From Hymenopellis radicata (lineage: Eukaryota; Basidiomycota; Agaricomycetes; Agaricales; Physalacriaceae), in assembly GCA_015501595.1 (NCBI GenBank), contig JADNRX010000699.1, forward strand, positions 1 through 26,263: a stretch of 26,263 nt of DNA, read 5' to 3'. Under the pieces are notes generated by a model. That model saw only the letters and a program-made list of their open reading frames with translations, made no database searches and was not told the DNA's origin. Positions 9,621-19,775 of this stretch are shown piece after piece. Each line of letters opens with the position of its first letter. Within the stretch, counting starts at the first letter, position 1. Position numbers and translations under genes: made by a program.

Positions 9621-11815
9621 TTACTTGGTCAGCCCGGCTACTTCGTGGATGGAAGATGATTTTTCGTCGATGGCTTCCTTGACAACTCCACCTTCGACAT
9701 GTGCGTGTGCGAGCTCTTGGGTCGCTTCTTCCCCATCGAACAAGGCGGCGGTCTCCTCCAAGGACAAGTTCTTGGTCTCGACGACGACTATACTAGCCTT
9801 AGCGGCAGAATAGTGGTGGTATTCATGAAGCACTTACATTTGTAGAGGAAGGCGAATTCAAAGGCAATCCAAACAACGTAGACGATCTGACGCTGATTCA
9901 ATAACGTCTACAAGGCCAAATTGGTGGACAACTCACGTAGTATTTCCAGCCAATGTTGTCTGTGACAAGAGAGGATCAGTGTCAAATCGGATGAGAACGC
10001 TGAACCGACTTACCAAGCGCGATTGGGTTGACGTATTGGTTGAAGATCAAAGCGACGGAGATCGTGAAGTTGAAGACGTTCAAGCCCTTCGCACGAAGGG
10101 CAAATGGCATAATTTCGACCGTGTAGGTGACAATCAATGGGGTGAAGGCGATACTAAGATCCGCGTTAAGCATGGAAAACTGGGTGATAGAAACACTCAC
10201 TCATAGGCGGCGAAAAATAGGAATATAAACGCAATGAGAGCATAAGCAGCGCCGTTCTTTCCCGTCTCTGAGAACACGGCGAAACAGATCGTCTGACAAC
10301 TGAAGAAGACGAACATGCCCACGGCGGATGTTAAGAACATCAGCCTACGTCCAAGTTTGTTCACCAGACTAGAAGCGAGCAGGGCCCAGGCCAAGTTCCA
10401 GATTTGTAGGATACCGTTGATCAGCAACTAGAGAGAGCAAGATTAGACTCTCCCTGTAGCGATTAGGCTAAGTTTAACTGACCTGGGTGGTGGGGTTGGG
10501 AATACCAATATCCGTTAGGACCTTGTTCAAGTAGTATGATGCGATACCGTTGCCGGACCATTGTGAGAAGAACGCGATGGCAATGATGATGTTCATACGC
10601 TTGCGGTTTCCCGGTGTCTGGATGAGTGCCTTCCAGCCGATGTTGGCCGCGACATTGCGGTCGAACTCGATTGCGGCCTTGATTTCGTTGAACTCAAATC
10701 TCACCAAGGGATCATCTCTGCGACGTGCATCAGTCGAACTGCGTGAAAATGTCGGGAAAGAATGGAGGTATACCGGTTTCCGTCCGCATGGTAGTAGGCG
10801 AGAATCTTAAGAGCTTCTTCATCTCGACCTTTGCTGATTAGCCAACGAGGTGACTCGGGAGCGAACCAAACGAGGAGGACTTGGAGCACGGAAGGCAGAG
10901 CCTGTATAGCGGATGGGACTCGCCAAGCCCATGTGCTGTTAATCTTGAACGTCCCGAACGTCGTCCATGCTGCACTGTACCGAGATGTCAAACCTTATGG
11001 AGATGGACCCATTCCATCACTCACATGATCGAACCGGAATACCAGAGGGAGTTGTACGCGGAGGTCAGAGGAGCACGATGAGTAGGATAAGAGACTTCTG
11101 TAACCAGCATAGGTGCCGCGTTCGCTATTATTGGACGGTCAGGTGGCCGGCCATGCGAGCTCGTGTGTAGACGTACCAGCAAAGGTTAATCCGAATCCAA
11201 TCAAAAACCTGTTGGGCGCGCCCATGAGGCTCTGGGCAAGGGCCGGAATGATAGGGTGTGACGTACCGAGCACCGATGAACATGCCGACGGACTGGGCAG
11301 CAGTCTGTATCACGGTAGCGATTACCATGATTGCCGCTCCAAGCGCGACAGTAGGGCGACGTCCTATGCCATCCGAAATGTACGGCGCGAAGGGATAGGC
11401 GGCGAGGGCTCCAATATTCTACGGTGACGGTCAATAACAGCGCTCCACAGATCGGGGGGCTTTACGTACTTGGATGGCGTTGAGGAGACCGAGTTTGCCG
11501 CCTGTCGGGTGACCAAAGTAGTCCGCCCACTGCGTGAGCGACTGCAGCCCATTCATCATACTTCCATCGTAGCCGTTGGTGGAGGCGGTGATAAGGCTGT
11601 ACGAAGAGTCGGTAAAGAAGACAGTGAGTGGAAGACTCTACGCACAGAAGGAAAATCCAACCATTGAGGGCAAGAATTCTATCGCCAGCGTTAAGGACGT
11701 TCGTTCAGTGAAGGAAAAAGACCACGCACCTGCGATTGTTGTACCACTTCTTGTCGGGGTGAATGAGGTGACTGAAACCAGCAAGGTTCGCTGATGCAAC
11801 AGCTCCGGGCGCCAT
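9621..11815 (-). CDS. MFS sugar transporter, lactose-permease-like
   Basis: Plasma-membrane sugar/H+ symporter of the MFS sugar-porter family. Thirteen exons splice to 526 aa: 11731-11815, 11646-11678, 11470-11596, 11267-11418, 11177-11218, 11025-11124, 10774-10974, 10483-10717, 10201-10427, 10014-10153, 9937-9959, 9838-9886, 9621-9787. All introns are 47-56 nt and keep frame. Landmarks are 'NGYDGSMMNGLQ' after TM1, loop motif 'SDGIGRRP' (about 97-104), 'RFLIGFGLTFA', 'PESPRWL' (about 219-225), the TM7 sugar-site region 'FFSQWSGNGIASYY' (about 296-309), 'NKLGRRL' (about 348-354) and 'TVEIMPFALRAKGL'. The cytoplasmic N-terminus (MAPGAVASANLAG) and C-terminus (EEATQELAHAHVEGG) are of normal length. 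The start is the first ATG before a clean 85-nt exon. These motifs match fungal lactose/disaccharide permeases best, but substrate is inferred from resemblance only. Confidence 0.93.
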
Positions 11816-11896
11816 CTGTGCTCACACGACGACAAAAAGAGAGTGAAAGCTGCAAATGAGAAGCACTCTGAAGAAGCAAGGGGAGAAGCAAGCACG

Positions 11897-11904
11897 TTTT
11901 TATA
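11897..11904 (-). promoter_or_regulatory. TATA box of the transporter gene
   Basis: TATAAAAA on the minus strand, 82-89 bp upstream of the transporter ATG; consistent with a regulated, inducible promoter. Confidence 0.5.
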
Positions 11905-11916
11905 TTCGCGGACGTC

Positions 11917-12054
11917 GCGGGGCGCGCGATCATGCCATCAAAAAAGGGTTTTTCCAGAGGTACACCGTGGGCGACGATGTCAACACTTCTTCATGCTCCG
12001 AATTGGCATAACCCCACGTATCCCCGTCCAAGCCCCATGGGACCAAACCCCCGC
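11917..12054 (-). promoter_or_regulatory. Mig1/CreA-like GC boxes
   Basis: Three matches to the fungal carbon-repressor consensus SYGGRG lie 100-240 bp upstream of the transporter start: GCGGGG at 11917-11922 (+ strand), GTGGGG at 12012-12017 (- strand) and GCGGGG at 12049-12054 (- strand). Clustered sites of this kind usually mean glucose repression. The consensus is short, so chance matches are possible. Confidence 0.35.
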
Positions 12055-13429
12055 GACGGAGAATCCCCATCGCAGACTGAAATGCATCGTACATGATGGA
12101 GGCAAAAAGGAAGCTCGGAAAATATTAGGGGTGCCCGACCCTTTGAAAATTGTGATGCGCCTAGAGCGAGCCGTATGAAGATTATGTTCTATGACTTCCA
12201 CCCAATCAAGCACTCAGGCCTCAGGCTGCAGCGTCCAGACTGTTGATGGGACGTGTTTGAGACACGACGGCGTCTCCGAATTTTCCCCACATCATCTCAG
12301 GGAGCTTGTTGACATTCATTTGTTTCTCCGATATTTTCGTAACCGCATTTGCGACCTGAATGATGAATGCGCTCTTGGGATGACGGACGTGAGACTCGGG
12401 CGCCACACGCCCATAAGGTTCATCGCGATAACATTGACTGAATTGCCGAAGGCAGGGGTTTCATCACGGTTCCAACAGCAGCATTCATTGAGACATTGAA
12501 GCCCGTAAACTTCACGTGCTCGTCAGACAGGATCGGAGAATTCTGCAGCATCAAGGGAAACAGTGGATTGAGTCGTGATTGAGCTTTCTGGAACCCTCGA
12601 CAGGTTCAGGGAGCTCCGAGGAAGCTCCAGGTGCAGACGCTAATCGATGGCGCGAGTCTTCGCCAGCTTGTGGCGCGAACATGACGCGCCATGAACAGAC
12701 GAAACTCGAGCGGTCCTGATCAGTTGACAGGCACGTTCCGAAGTCCAAAATCAAGCACTGGCTTCGCGATCTAGACGGAGTCTATGAAGACAGCGAAGGT
12801 TTACCGTTCGACAATGACTGGGTGAACAGAATCGAACGGGTAAGTATCCCACGAGAAGCGGAATGCGCATTCACCCAAGTTGTACTCCACGTTCAGATAA
12901 GCCCCTGAACATAAACAACATTACGAAGTGTAACGGAATCCCGAATAGGTTCTCTGGGTATTCCACGACGGCGACAGAGAGGCGACAACCCTTTGGTTCG
13001 CATGAGGAGACTACAGAGAGGCCGGGAACCGCGCATTTAGCAGGAAATACCGGACCAACAGTCGGACGTGACTTCAGAGTGTGAAAATATTGCCAAGGGA
13101 ACGTGTAGTAGCTCGAAGTGTTTTCGCATGTACTAAGTGAGAGTAGTTAGTCCTACGCATCGGACAAGATGGGTACAACGCTTAATTCGCCGAAGACATA
13201 GACATGACAGAGAGGGCCGGATTTTTTTGAGCCACCGGAAAGGAGCGGTATCTATCACTACTTTTAATACATCCTAGCCTAATCGAGTGATTACAAGAAA
13301 GAACGTCAAATCGATGGATCAAGAAGTACCGCAACTTTGTACGGATCATCGTGTTCAAAAGGATCGAGTGAGATAAAGACTGGAAGCTACCCATGGAGTG
13401 GTCCTGAAGTACTCGTACCCAAGGCCCAC

Positions 13430-14381
13430 TTAACTAGAATTGTTGTCCGCTCGCCTCCGTGCGCGCCGTCTATCGACCTCCTTGCATGCTACATCCCAGA
13501 CATCCATTCCGCCGCGTCCCTCACCGCGGAAACTAGCGAGGACGGCCTCCCGACAGAAGACCATATTCGGCACCTGATCCACAAAAGTGCTGTTTCTTGA
13601 TATTACCACCAGTCGCTCGTCGTCCATCCTCTCCAAGTCCGTCTGGAGGGCGTTGACCGGAACATCCCGTGACAAGAGCTCTACGACCAACACATTCAAT
13701 GTCCTCGGCGCCATGCTCAACACGACTTTGCCGAATTGCGTTATGCCGTCGAGAAACTGCGGCCATGTCATGGCGTCAAACATCAGATGCGTGAGTGCCG
13801 GACAGGCCGCGAACATCTTGCGCCAGTTATTCTCGGGCAGCCTCGAGCCCGGCTCCAGGGTCTGCCACATATTCAAGTGCGTCAGATGCGGTGGTATGAG
13901 AATCCATATAGGGGCAGCTATGGAAAGGCGGGTGTATGGGAGGTGCCCGGGTTGAGCGAGGATAGAAACGTTACTAGCGCCACGAGCCGGGGGGCGCCAG
14001 AAAGAAAACGTATGAATAGAGGAGCAGGCTACGACGATTGTATTGAGGTCTAAATCGTCTGCATTGGAAGGGAGATCGATGCCGCCGATAAAGAGGACTT
14101 TGACGTAGCGGAGAAGAACGTGGGGTCCCTGGGGGAGCGTGATCTCACAGACTGAGCGAAGAGCTCGCTATGGTCGTAATTGTCCAGCACGACGGTATGA
14201 TAGAGAATCGGATCTGCACTGTTAAAATGGGGCTCGGAAAAGGGAAGTGATAGATAAAGCGATCCACGTACATTTCTTGGAAGTCTTTACACACAAGGGA
14301 CAGGACGAACAAGTTGTCTTCTCGGGCAGAGGTCTCGACAATAGTTCGAGCGACATCGTACGGGAGCGGTGGAACGTTCAT
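13430..14381 (-). CDS. F-box protein with one frameshift
   Basis: Small F-box protein, about 299 aa, a likely SCF ubiquitin-ligase adaptor. It starts at ATG 14379-14381: 'PPLPYDVARTIVETSA...LFVLSLVCKDFQEI' is a typical agaricomycete F-box. Exon 1 is 14272-14381. The intron 14219-14271 (GTACGT, TTTTAACAG, 53 nt) leads into 'ADPILYHTVVLDNYD'. Exon 2 (13430-14218) changes frame at or near the C5 run on the coding strand (G5 on the plus strand, 14131-14135). Restoring one base there joins 'SELFAQSV' to 'RYVKVLFIGGIDLP' and a long open LRR-like body ending ADNNSS at 13430. The body has repeated LTHL/VVLS segments but no canonical LRR signature. It is divergent from another F-box gene 496 bp away. 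Either a recent pseudogene or a sequencing error. Confidence 0.7.
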
Positions 14382-14545
14382 ACCCCCTGTGAAAAGACAA
14401 TATGGACTTGCATGGAAGGTATAGGGACGAAAAGGTGAGAAGACGCGCGCCTATTCAGGTCGGCGTTTATCCAAAGAGGCGAGCGCCAGGATGCTGCGCG
14501 TGGCAGTGACTGGAAGAGGATAAAAATGAAAAGGAGTCAAATCAG

Positions 14546-14564
14546 ATGTGACGTCACGTCACAT
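14546..14564. promoter_or_regulatory. CRE-containing palindrome
   Basis: ATGTGACGTCACGTCACAT: perfect 9-bp arms with a one-base centre. It includes TGACGTCA, the classical ATF/CREB-type bZIP site, overlapping a second half-site ACGTCA. Confidence 0.5.
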
Positions 14565-14747
14565 AAGCTCTTGATCGCTCTTCCACCTTCAAAACAAAGC
14601 ATGTCTTTGTATAGTCGCCCCAGCCTTCGGCACACATTACTTTCGACGGTAGGAATCTTGCCTGGAGGGAGCGCGTCAGAGGCGCGCGGTGCCTTTAAAA
14701 GGGTCAACAGACAGAGGCAGGTCACGTTATGACACGTGTATTGATTC

Positions 14748-14765
14748 CTTCCGTACGTACGGAAG
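14748..14765. promoter_or_regulatory. Perfect 18-bp palindrome
   Basis: CTTCCGTACGTACGGAAG is its own reverse complement. It lies about 112 bp before the expected start of the plus-strand F-box gene. No known factor is assigned. Confidence 0.45.
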
Positions 14766-14877
14766 CGTGTATCTTCCTCTCCATCACGCAGTTACAGAGG
14801 GAGCATTGCCGTCTTCGTTCAACGAATCCACAGAGACTTACGGGTGCCAGTGATTTCATACTTTCCACATCTATTCC

Positions 14878-16286
14878 TTGAAATCACCGGTTACCCTTCC
14901 TCAGGAAATAATTGACGCGATCATTGACGATGTCGCTGTCATGCATGACGTGGAGCCTCATGCGCCTATCAGTGCTGGGAATGCAGCCTCTACGGACCTT
15001 TACGCCTGCGCCTTGACTTCCTCTACATTCCTTCTTTGGGCGCGTAGGCACATCTTCCGTCAGATCATGCTGTTCCCCACGGTGACATACAGAGAATTGC
15101 GACCTTCGCTTTCAATCCCAACCGCCCCCGGAAGACCCGTAAATCCATAACCTCTCGGTTCATTGACCGCGTTCAACCTTCAACGGCTGCTCTCGTCGAG
15201 TCCGTGATAGTTGTCGGGAGCTTGGGCGGGGGAACAGATCTCGAAGAGTGGGCTTCAATCGATCCCGATTTCCGTCTCGTCTTTGCTTCTCTTACTTCCT
15301 ACGATCCATCACGCTCCGACGTTTTATGATTCGGTCTCTCCATGCGACCACCCTTCATTCCATTTTCGCCAACCTTATAATCCGGTCCGTCACTTTTGCA
15401 GGCGTACACATGCAAAATGGCGCTATGCCTCCGTTTTTCCTGTTGTTCCCTCGTATGGAGTCGCTTGAAATACTGCCAGCAGCAGTCAATGACTCGTCTT
15501 GGCCGAACGCAATCTTTTGGATCCCGCTGCGCGGAGACCGCGCAGTACTCCAAGAGTCGCTACTTCCCCGTCCACAGTCCTTGACTCTTATGGAGATTGA
15601 TGGTGGCGAGCTCTTCAGGCGCCTCAAGCATCCGTGGCCCCTCCAACTCAATCGTATTCACCGCTAAAATGCAGTTTTTCTTGGTACGGGACCGAGCAAC
15701 TCGTTAGCCTTAACGAACTTATGGCTAACATGAGTGCGCTGGCCCATCTGACCCTTGGGTTTCGAGACTCTGACTATTAAATCGAGCGGTAAGGTCTTCA
15801 TTGATTACTCCGCGCCTACTCACCTGAACTGTCTCTAGATTCCCGTCTTTACCATTTCATCGCCTTACATCACTCGCAATTGGCGCGTGATGACATCCAA
15901 CTCGAACACATGCAGATGCCAACCCCTATGTTCGGTCTCTCACAATGCCAGACCGCATCTATTATCTCGAGGATTTTCAGCTTAGCCTTACTTTCACTGA
16001 TGACGCCGGCCTTGTGATTTCTGGGGTCTGGAGGGATCTTCCATCCGCCCTTGTTCGATTGCCGGCTCTTCGTCGGGTCACCTTCGTTGTCGTTAGCGAC
16101 TCTACAGATGGAGGGATTCAAAGAGAATGTACCGCGCTCTATCACGGCCTGGTAGGTGTGTTAGAGGAGGAAGGACACTCGCTCAATAGCCTCGTGGCGC
16201 ATGCCGACGTCACGATCAAACTCGAGGGTATGGGTGCGGACGGGAAGATGAATCCGAGCGTTGCATATCCTCGTCGTGGAAATTAA
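14878..16286 (+). pseudogene. F-box/LRR-like gene, multiply frameshifted
   Basis: F-box protein of the 'LPQEIIDAIIDDV...CALTSSTFLLWARRHIFRQI' type, broken in several places. The expected start codon reads TTG at 14878-14880; the frame has no ATG before 14941. Frame changes lie near C4 15075-15078, T4 15322-15325, C4 15638-15641 and about 15935-15945. The frame also meets TAA at 15778-15780. Each frame change is mended by one base, which gives a continuous protein: FIDRVQPSTAALVESVIVVG, FPRMESLEILPAAV, LNELMANMSALAHLTLGF, LARDDIQLEHMQMPTPMF, ISGVWRDLPSALVRLPALRR, ending at TAA 16284-16286. One normal intron, 15789-15838 (GTAAGG, CTCTAG), is kept. Four of the five breaks are missing bases, so part of this may be sequencing error, but the lost ATG suggests real decay. 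It resembles the divergent neighbour in class, not in detail. Confidence 0.65.
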
Positions 16287-16586
16287 TTGATTCGCTTCTC
16301 ATCTTTGAATTTCCGTGTACGACACTTCTATTTATGTGACAGTGTACTACTTATCTCCTGTTCATAATTGCAGGGTTTTCTGGCCTCGTCGAACGTCACA
16401 GTCGGATATGTTCTTCTGGGGTTTCTTCACATCATCAAACCGGGAGTGGTTTATAGCACAGAACATTCTCGTACATGGTCATATGCGTTACCGTTAAGGT
16501 GGCCCGTGTCTCAAATCTTCTCACGAATTCCTCTTCTCTTCTCTCCGTCATCTTGCTATCTCACAGACGAAACTGCGCAATATCCT
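16287..16586. other. Short spacer, possible leader or promoter
   Basis: 300 bp between the F-box relic and the FG-motif gene. It is T-rich and pyrimidine-rich on the plus strand (several CTCTTCTCTTCTCT-like tracts at 16535-16555), as in many fungal promoters just before the start site. Open frames here are not supported. Confidence 0.4.
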
Positions 16587-17558
16587 ATGTCGTATGGAAA
16601 CGGAGATTGCGATTATTCAGATTCCTTCCCTCCGATTCTCGGCGCTGAGGTTAAAGCTGCCTTTTGCGATGATCCAGATGCAGGCGGGTATTAAGTTTCC
16701 TTTGGTGCCCACCGAGGGAAGACGCTACGCCAAGTTCCAGAGTGCTATATTTGCTGGTACCAGATGCTTCCGCACAGGTCCGAGGTATGTTTCCCGTACT
16801 TCAAATTCCTTTTACTTGCGAACATTCTTCTGACCACTGTGTGTCCCTTCTTAAGCGTTTTCATGGTGCTACAAGGAAATACTTGCGTGGTTTGCGAGAA
16901 TTGAGGGAGAATCTTGCACCCAGTCAAGGCATTATGATGCGGACGCCTTCAGACATTCACTCTTCGTCTGGAGATTACGTTATGAGGTTCGGAAGATACG
17001 AGGGAGTGGCGCTCAAAAAGGTTCCGCTGTTGTATCTCTTATGGACGAGAGGCGATCTGTCTGAAACGTGCCGCGCCACCGATGTACGCTTATCAGTACG
17101 CTGAAATCTGACCCGAAGACTTATGTCCATGTAGAACGGCAAGGAATACTTCGCTGCCCTTGAGGATTATATCAAAACACTAGAGACATCCTGCCCAGAA
17201 TCTCAAGGACCGATCTGGAAGGCTAATATCCCTGGAATGGGTACGAGGATTCGTTTCTATGCACGTCCAGCCGACGGTGAGTCACGAGTCGTGCCGCGTG
17301 TCGGTTTGGTCTAATAGTGCTGCTCAATACTAATCAGGCACCCTTTCCAATCACTTCACATACCACGCCTTTGAGCCTGGAAGCAACCTCGATAAGCGAA
17401 AAAGGATTGTGGAAAAGCTTACCAGAATTCTATTCGCGCCGGTCGGCGACCAACTTCGCATTAGTAGCGCAACTCAAAATACGAACGTCTCCGTTTCCGA
17501 GTCGCCGGAGAGCGCCGCAATGGTGCGTTCGCTTCAATCCATTCAGCGCAGGCACTAA
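16587..17558 (+). CDS. Tandem FG-motif (DUF3820-like) protein, in-frame stop
   Basis: Four exons: 16587-16784, 16856-17083, 17135-17276, 17338-17558 (introns 71, 51 and 61 nt with GTATGT, GTACGC and GTGAGT donors). Read through, they give 262 aa. The protein has two copies of a motif F-G-x2-x-G-x2-L-x2-V-P-x2-Y-x2-W: 'VSFGAHRGKTLRQVPECYIC' and 'MRFGRYEGVALKKVPLLYLL'. This matches the pattern of DUF3820 (so-called quorum-sensing-regulated virulence factor fold), 'FGKYKG..L...P..YL.W', known from bacteria and found fused in fungi; function is unknown. Exon 3 (NGKEYFAALEDYIKTLE) follows the second copy. The frame has a TAA at 16692-16694, codon 36, just before the first motif. The start is the first Met in this frame (MSYGNGDCDYSDS); it may be wrong. 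The stop makes this either a pseudogene or a base error. Confidence 0.55.
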
Positions 17559-17904
17559 TGGTATATCACGAACAGGACCAGCTTGCATTGCTGCTGGGGG
17601 AGGTGAATCTTTGAAAGGAATCTTCGACGTGAGGATGGCAGCGTACTAGGTTTCAAACGGTTCCTTTATGCCCTGAACGAAACTTGTCCGACTGGAAAAA
17701 CTGCTGTAATGTACGTTTCGATACTGGCAAACGAAAAGCTTGCTTGTGTTCTCCACCATCATGGTGGCCCTCATCGGCTGCAAATGTGTATACTTACACT
17801 TTACAAACAAGAATGCCGTAGTTCACAGAAATACCGTACAGCGATGCGAGACTCGAGAGATCACATTTACGCAAGATATGACGGCGCGTATGAACGTGCG
17901 TGAC
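17559..17904. other. Convergent 3' spacer
   Basis: 346 bp between the ends of the FG-motif gene (+) and the BTB gene (-). Two short open frames on the plus strand (17709-17925) show no family features; I see only 3' untranslated sequence. Confidence 0.5.
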
Positions 17905-19386
17905 CTAGCTATCATCAATGATTGAAATCAGCATTTTGAACGCTTCTGTGGAATGTCGCATCCTGCCGTCCACCACGTCCTCGATAACTGCGTTCAGCTG
18001 CTTCTTCACCTCTGCATCAGCCGCGTTCTCCTTCAAGAATGCGATCTCTACGCCCAGAACTTCTGGATACCTGTACAGTACGATCGTGAGGCTCTTCTTA
18101 TTCGAGATACCAAGTAGGGAAAACTCACCGGGAAGTAAATAGCGAAAACGCTTCCTGTACGACGTTCTGCGTGTTAAGGTGATCATGGATGGTCGATAGT
18201 GCCTTTTCCTTCAATTGTGGGATTCCAAGGCTATCCGCGAGACGGTACATTGACTTCGGAGACGGTCTCTCCGATGATCTGTCGCCAATATGAGCGAAGG
18301 TGACTGTCCCGGTATATATAAACTGCATCATTCCACGCCACCTGTGGATGATCAGTCAATCAGCTACTGTACGTGGGTGTGCGCTCACGTCTTGTATGCG
18401 ACATCGGCAATCTCATGGACCGCGTCGGCAGTGAGAGGAACATACGGGAGATCCTCAACGGCTGTTGATGCCGACGATGTAGAGGCCCCACTTCCACTAT
18501 CGGAACCCATGCCAGTTAGGCCAAGGCCTGGTGTGAACGTGTATGAGTCGTCCAGGGGCAATTACAATGAGGCATCAGGCGAACCTGTTTGCTTTCCGAC
18601 AGCATCATCTTCATCCTCCAAATCGCTATCTTCATCGTAATCCCACCCGACGACGCTCCCGTCAAGCATACGACCGTCCAATACTGACAAGATATAACGT
18701 CGGGAATGATTTAGAGTTAGCGACGGACTCACTAGAGTCTAAAATCGGGCTCTTCCCCCGGAGGAGCGAGGAGATTCCATATACCTCCTTGAGTCCATTT
18801 CCCGTCGATAAAATAAAGGCGGTATCCACTATGTTATGTCCATTCAGTGTCTGTAAAATCAAAGCGGAATGGGACGGGTTTTGGATGGGGGTTATTGCAG
18901 CGGTATGATTATGGGGCGCGCGTAGCAGAGAGATGTTGATAGCCAAGACGATGCGCTCTAGATGGGTGATGGTGAAGCCCTTCTTGAAGAGGTGGCTGGT
19001 AATAGTAAGCTGTTCGTTATTCCGGGGAAGAGTGAAGGATGCAGCTCCAGGTTTGACAATCGCCTTTTCCGTTCACAAGCAGCTCCGCTGATGTTCGCAC
19101 ATCTACCTTTCGGAGGCGAGGATCCAATGGAAACGACGAAAATAGGCCCCGGAAAGAAGAAGATCTCGAGAGTTGCTTGGTTGACGGCCGACTGGTAAAT
19201 TGTCTCTCCTCTGATCCGGTAACGAAAGTTCCAACCCAGGCCGCAAGTAGGACTTTCCCCGTGAGCAGAGCCGTGGGGGAACATAGTCAACGTGCAGTGG
19301 TACCGTCGACCTTCGTCAGAGGGGAGGTCCGACCATTCCTCTGGAGAAGAGAACGCGAATGCGGGAGGTGTGGTGACTGTCGACAT
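17905..19386 (-). CDS. MATH-like/BTB domain protein, two apparent frameshifts
   Basis: Probable adaptor of a Cullin-3 ubiquitin ligase, or a related BTB scaffold. Exons are 18733-19386, 18585-18683, 18389-18527, 18129-18341 and 17905-18070; introns 49, 57, 47 and 58 nt. Start MSTVTTPPAFAFSSPEEW. The first ~190 residues resemble a MATH/TRAF-like sandwich ('LGWNFRYRIRGETIY', 'GPIFVVSIGSSPPK', 'CQTWSCILHSS', 'LTITSHLFKKGFTITHL'). The BTB part follows: 'NIVDTAFILSTG...VYGISSLLRGKSPILDS', an acidic insert (WDYDEDSDLEDEDD), then 'WRGMMQFIYTGTVTF' and 'SPKSMYRLADSLGIPQLKEK'. Exon 1 is in three frames; one surplus base near T3 19108-19110 and one near G4 19024-19027 explain it. Removing both makes all five exons sum to 422 codons plus stop. 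So either sequencing errors or a young pseudogene. Confidence 0.7.
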
Positions 19387-19775
19387 GAGAGCTTCACACG
19401 GGTACAACACGAGGTTGAAGAAGGGATGAGGTCATGCCAAAAAGCCCGCCTTTGGGTGCGAAGTGACCGAAAAGCTGGGGAGGTCCTGGTCCTTAAACAT
19501 AGAGGATGAATATCGGTATCTGTCCTGTAAAGGTATCAGGTTAGCTTGGACACTCTGCACGTAATTTTGCGGGGAATAAAATGTATAGAGCTCGTGGATT
19601 GAGATTGACCGGAGGAATGGGAAAGGAAACGCACACGATGTGAATTGATGTGAACGTACTGTGAACGTGTCCACACCCGTGGGAAACTTCCCATGCGCCG
19701 ACGGCATTGACTTCGCACAAACATTGTTGATCGGGCTCGACGGCATTTCTTCAACAGAGGCGTTACAGTTCATTT
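19387..19775. other. Spacer upstream of the BTB gene
   Basis: 389 bp holding the BTB promoter and the 3' end of the membrane-protein transcript. A 38-codon frame opens at ATG 19771-19773, two bases after the stop of the membrane protein, and runs to a GTACGT donor-like site. I take it as 3' untranslated sequence, but an extra 5' BTB exon is not excluded. Confidence 0.4.

Larger units (their letters stand above)
11816..13429. other. Intergenic region, one exon-like piece
   Basis: The first ~250 bp are the transporter promoter. The rest has no supported gene. Short open frames at 12191-12499 (+) and 12221-12406 (-) oppose each other. One stretch, 12720-12852 (+), is open and reads like an exon: 'KHWLRDLDGVYEDSEGLP...DWVNRIER' followed by a perfect GTAAGT donor, but there is no upstream or downstream partner. 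It may be a relic of an unrecognised gene. Confidence 0.4.
14382..14877. promoter_or_regulatory. Bidirectional promoter between two F-box genes
   Basis: 496 bp between head-to-head F-box genes. It holds two strong palindromes: 14546-14564 (9-bp arms ATGTGACGT/ACGTCACAT around one C, containing the CRE core TGACGTCA) and 14748-14765 (perfect 18-bp CTTCCGTACGTACGGAAG). Such sites suit dimeric bZIP or other symmetric factors acting on both genes; this is inference. Confidence 0.45.

Noticed and set aside
19620..19773. Extra 5' exon of the BTB gene starting at ATG 19771-19773
   Set aside because: It would begin two bases after the upstream gene's stop and needs an intron of more than 100 nt; the MATH-like part has its own good Met at 19384-19386.
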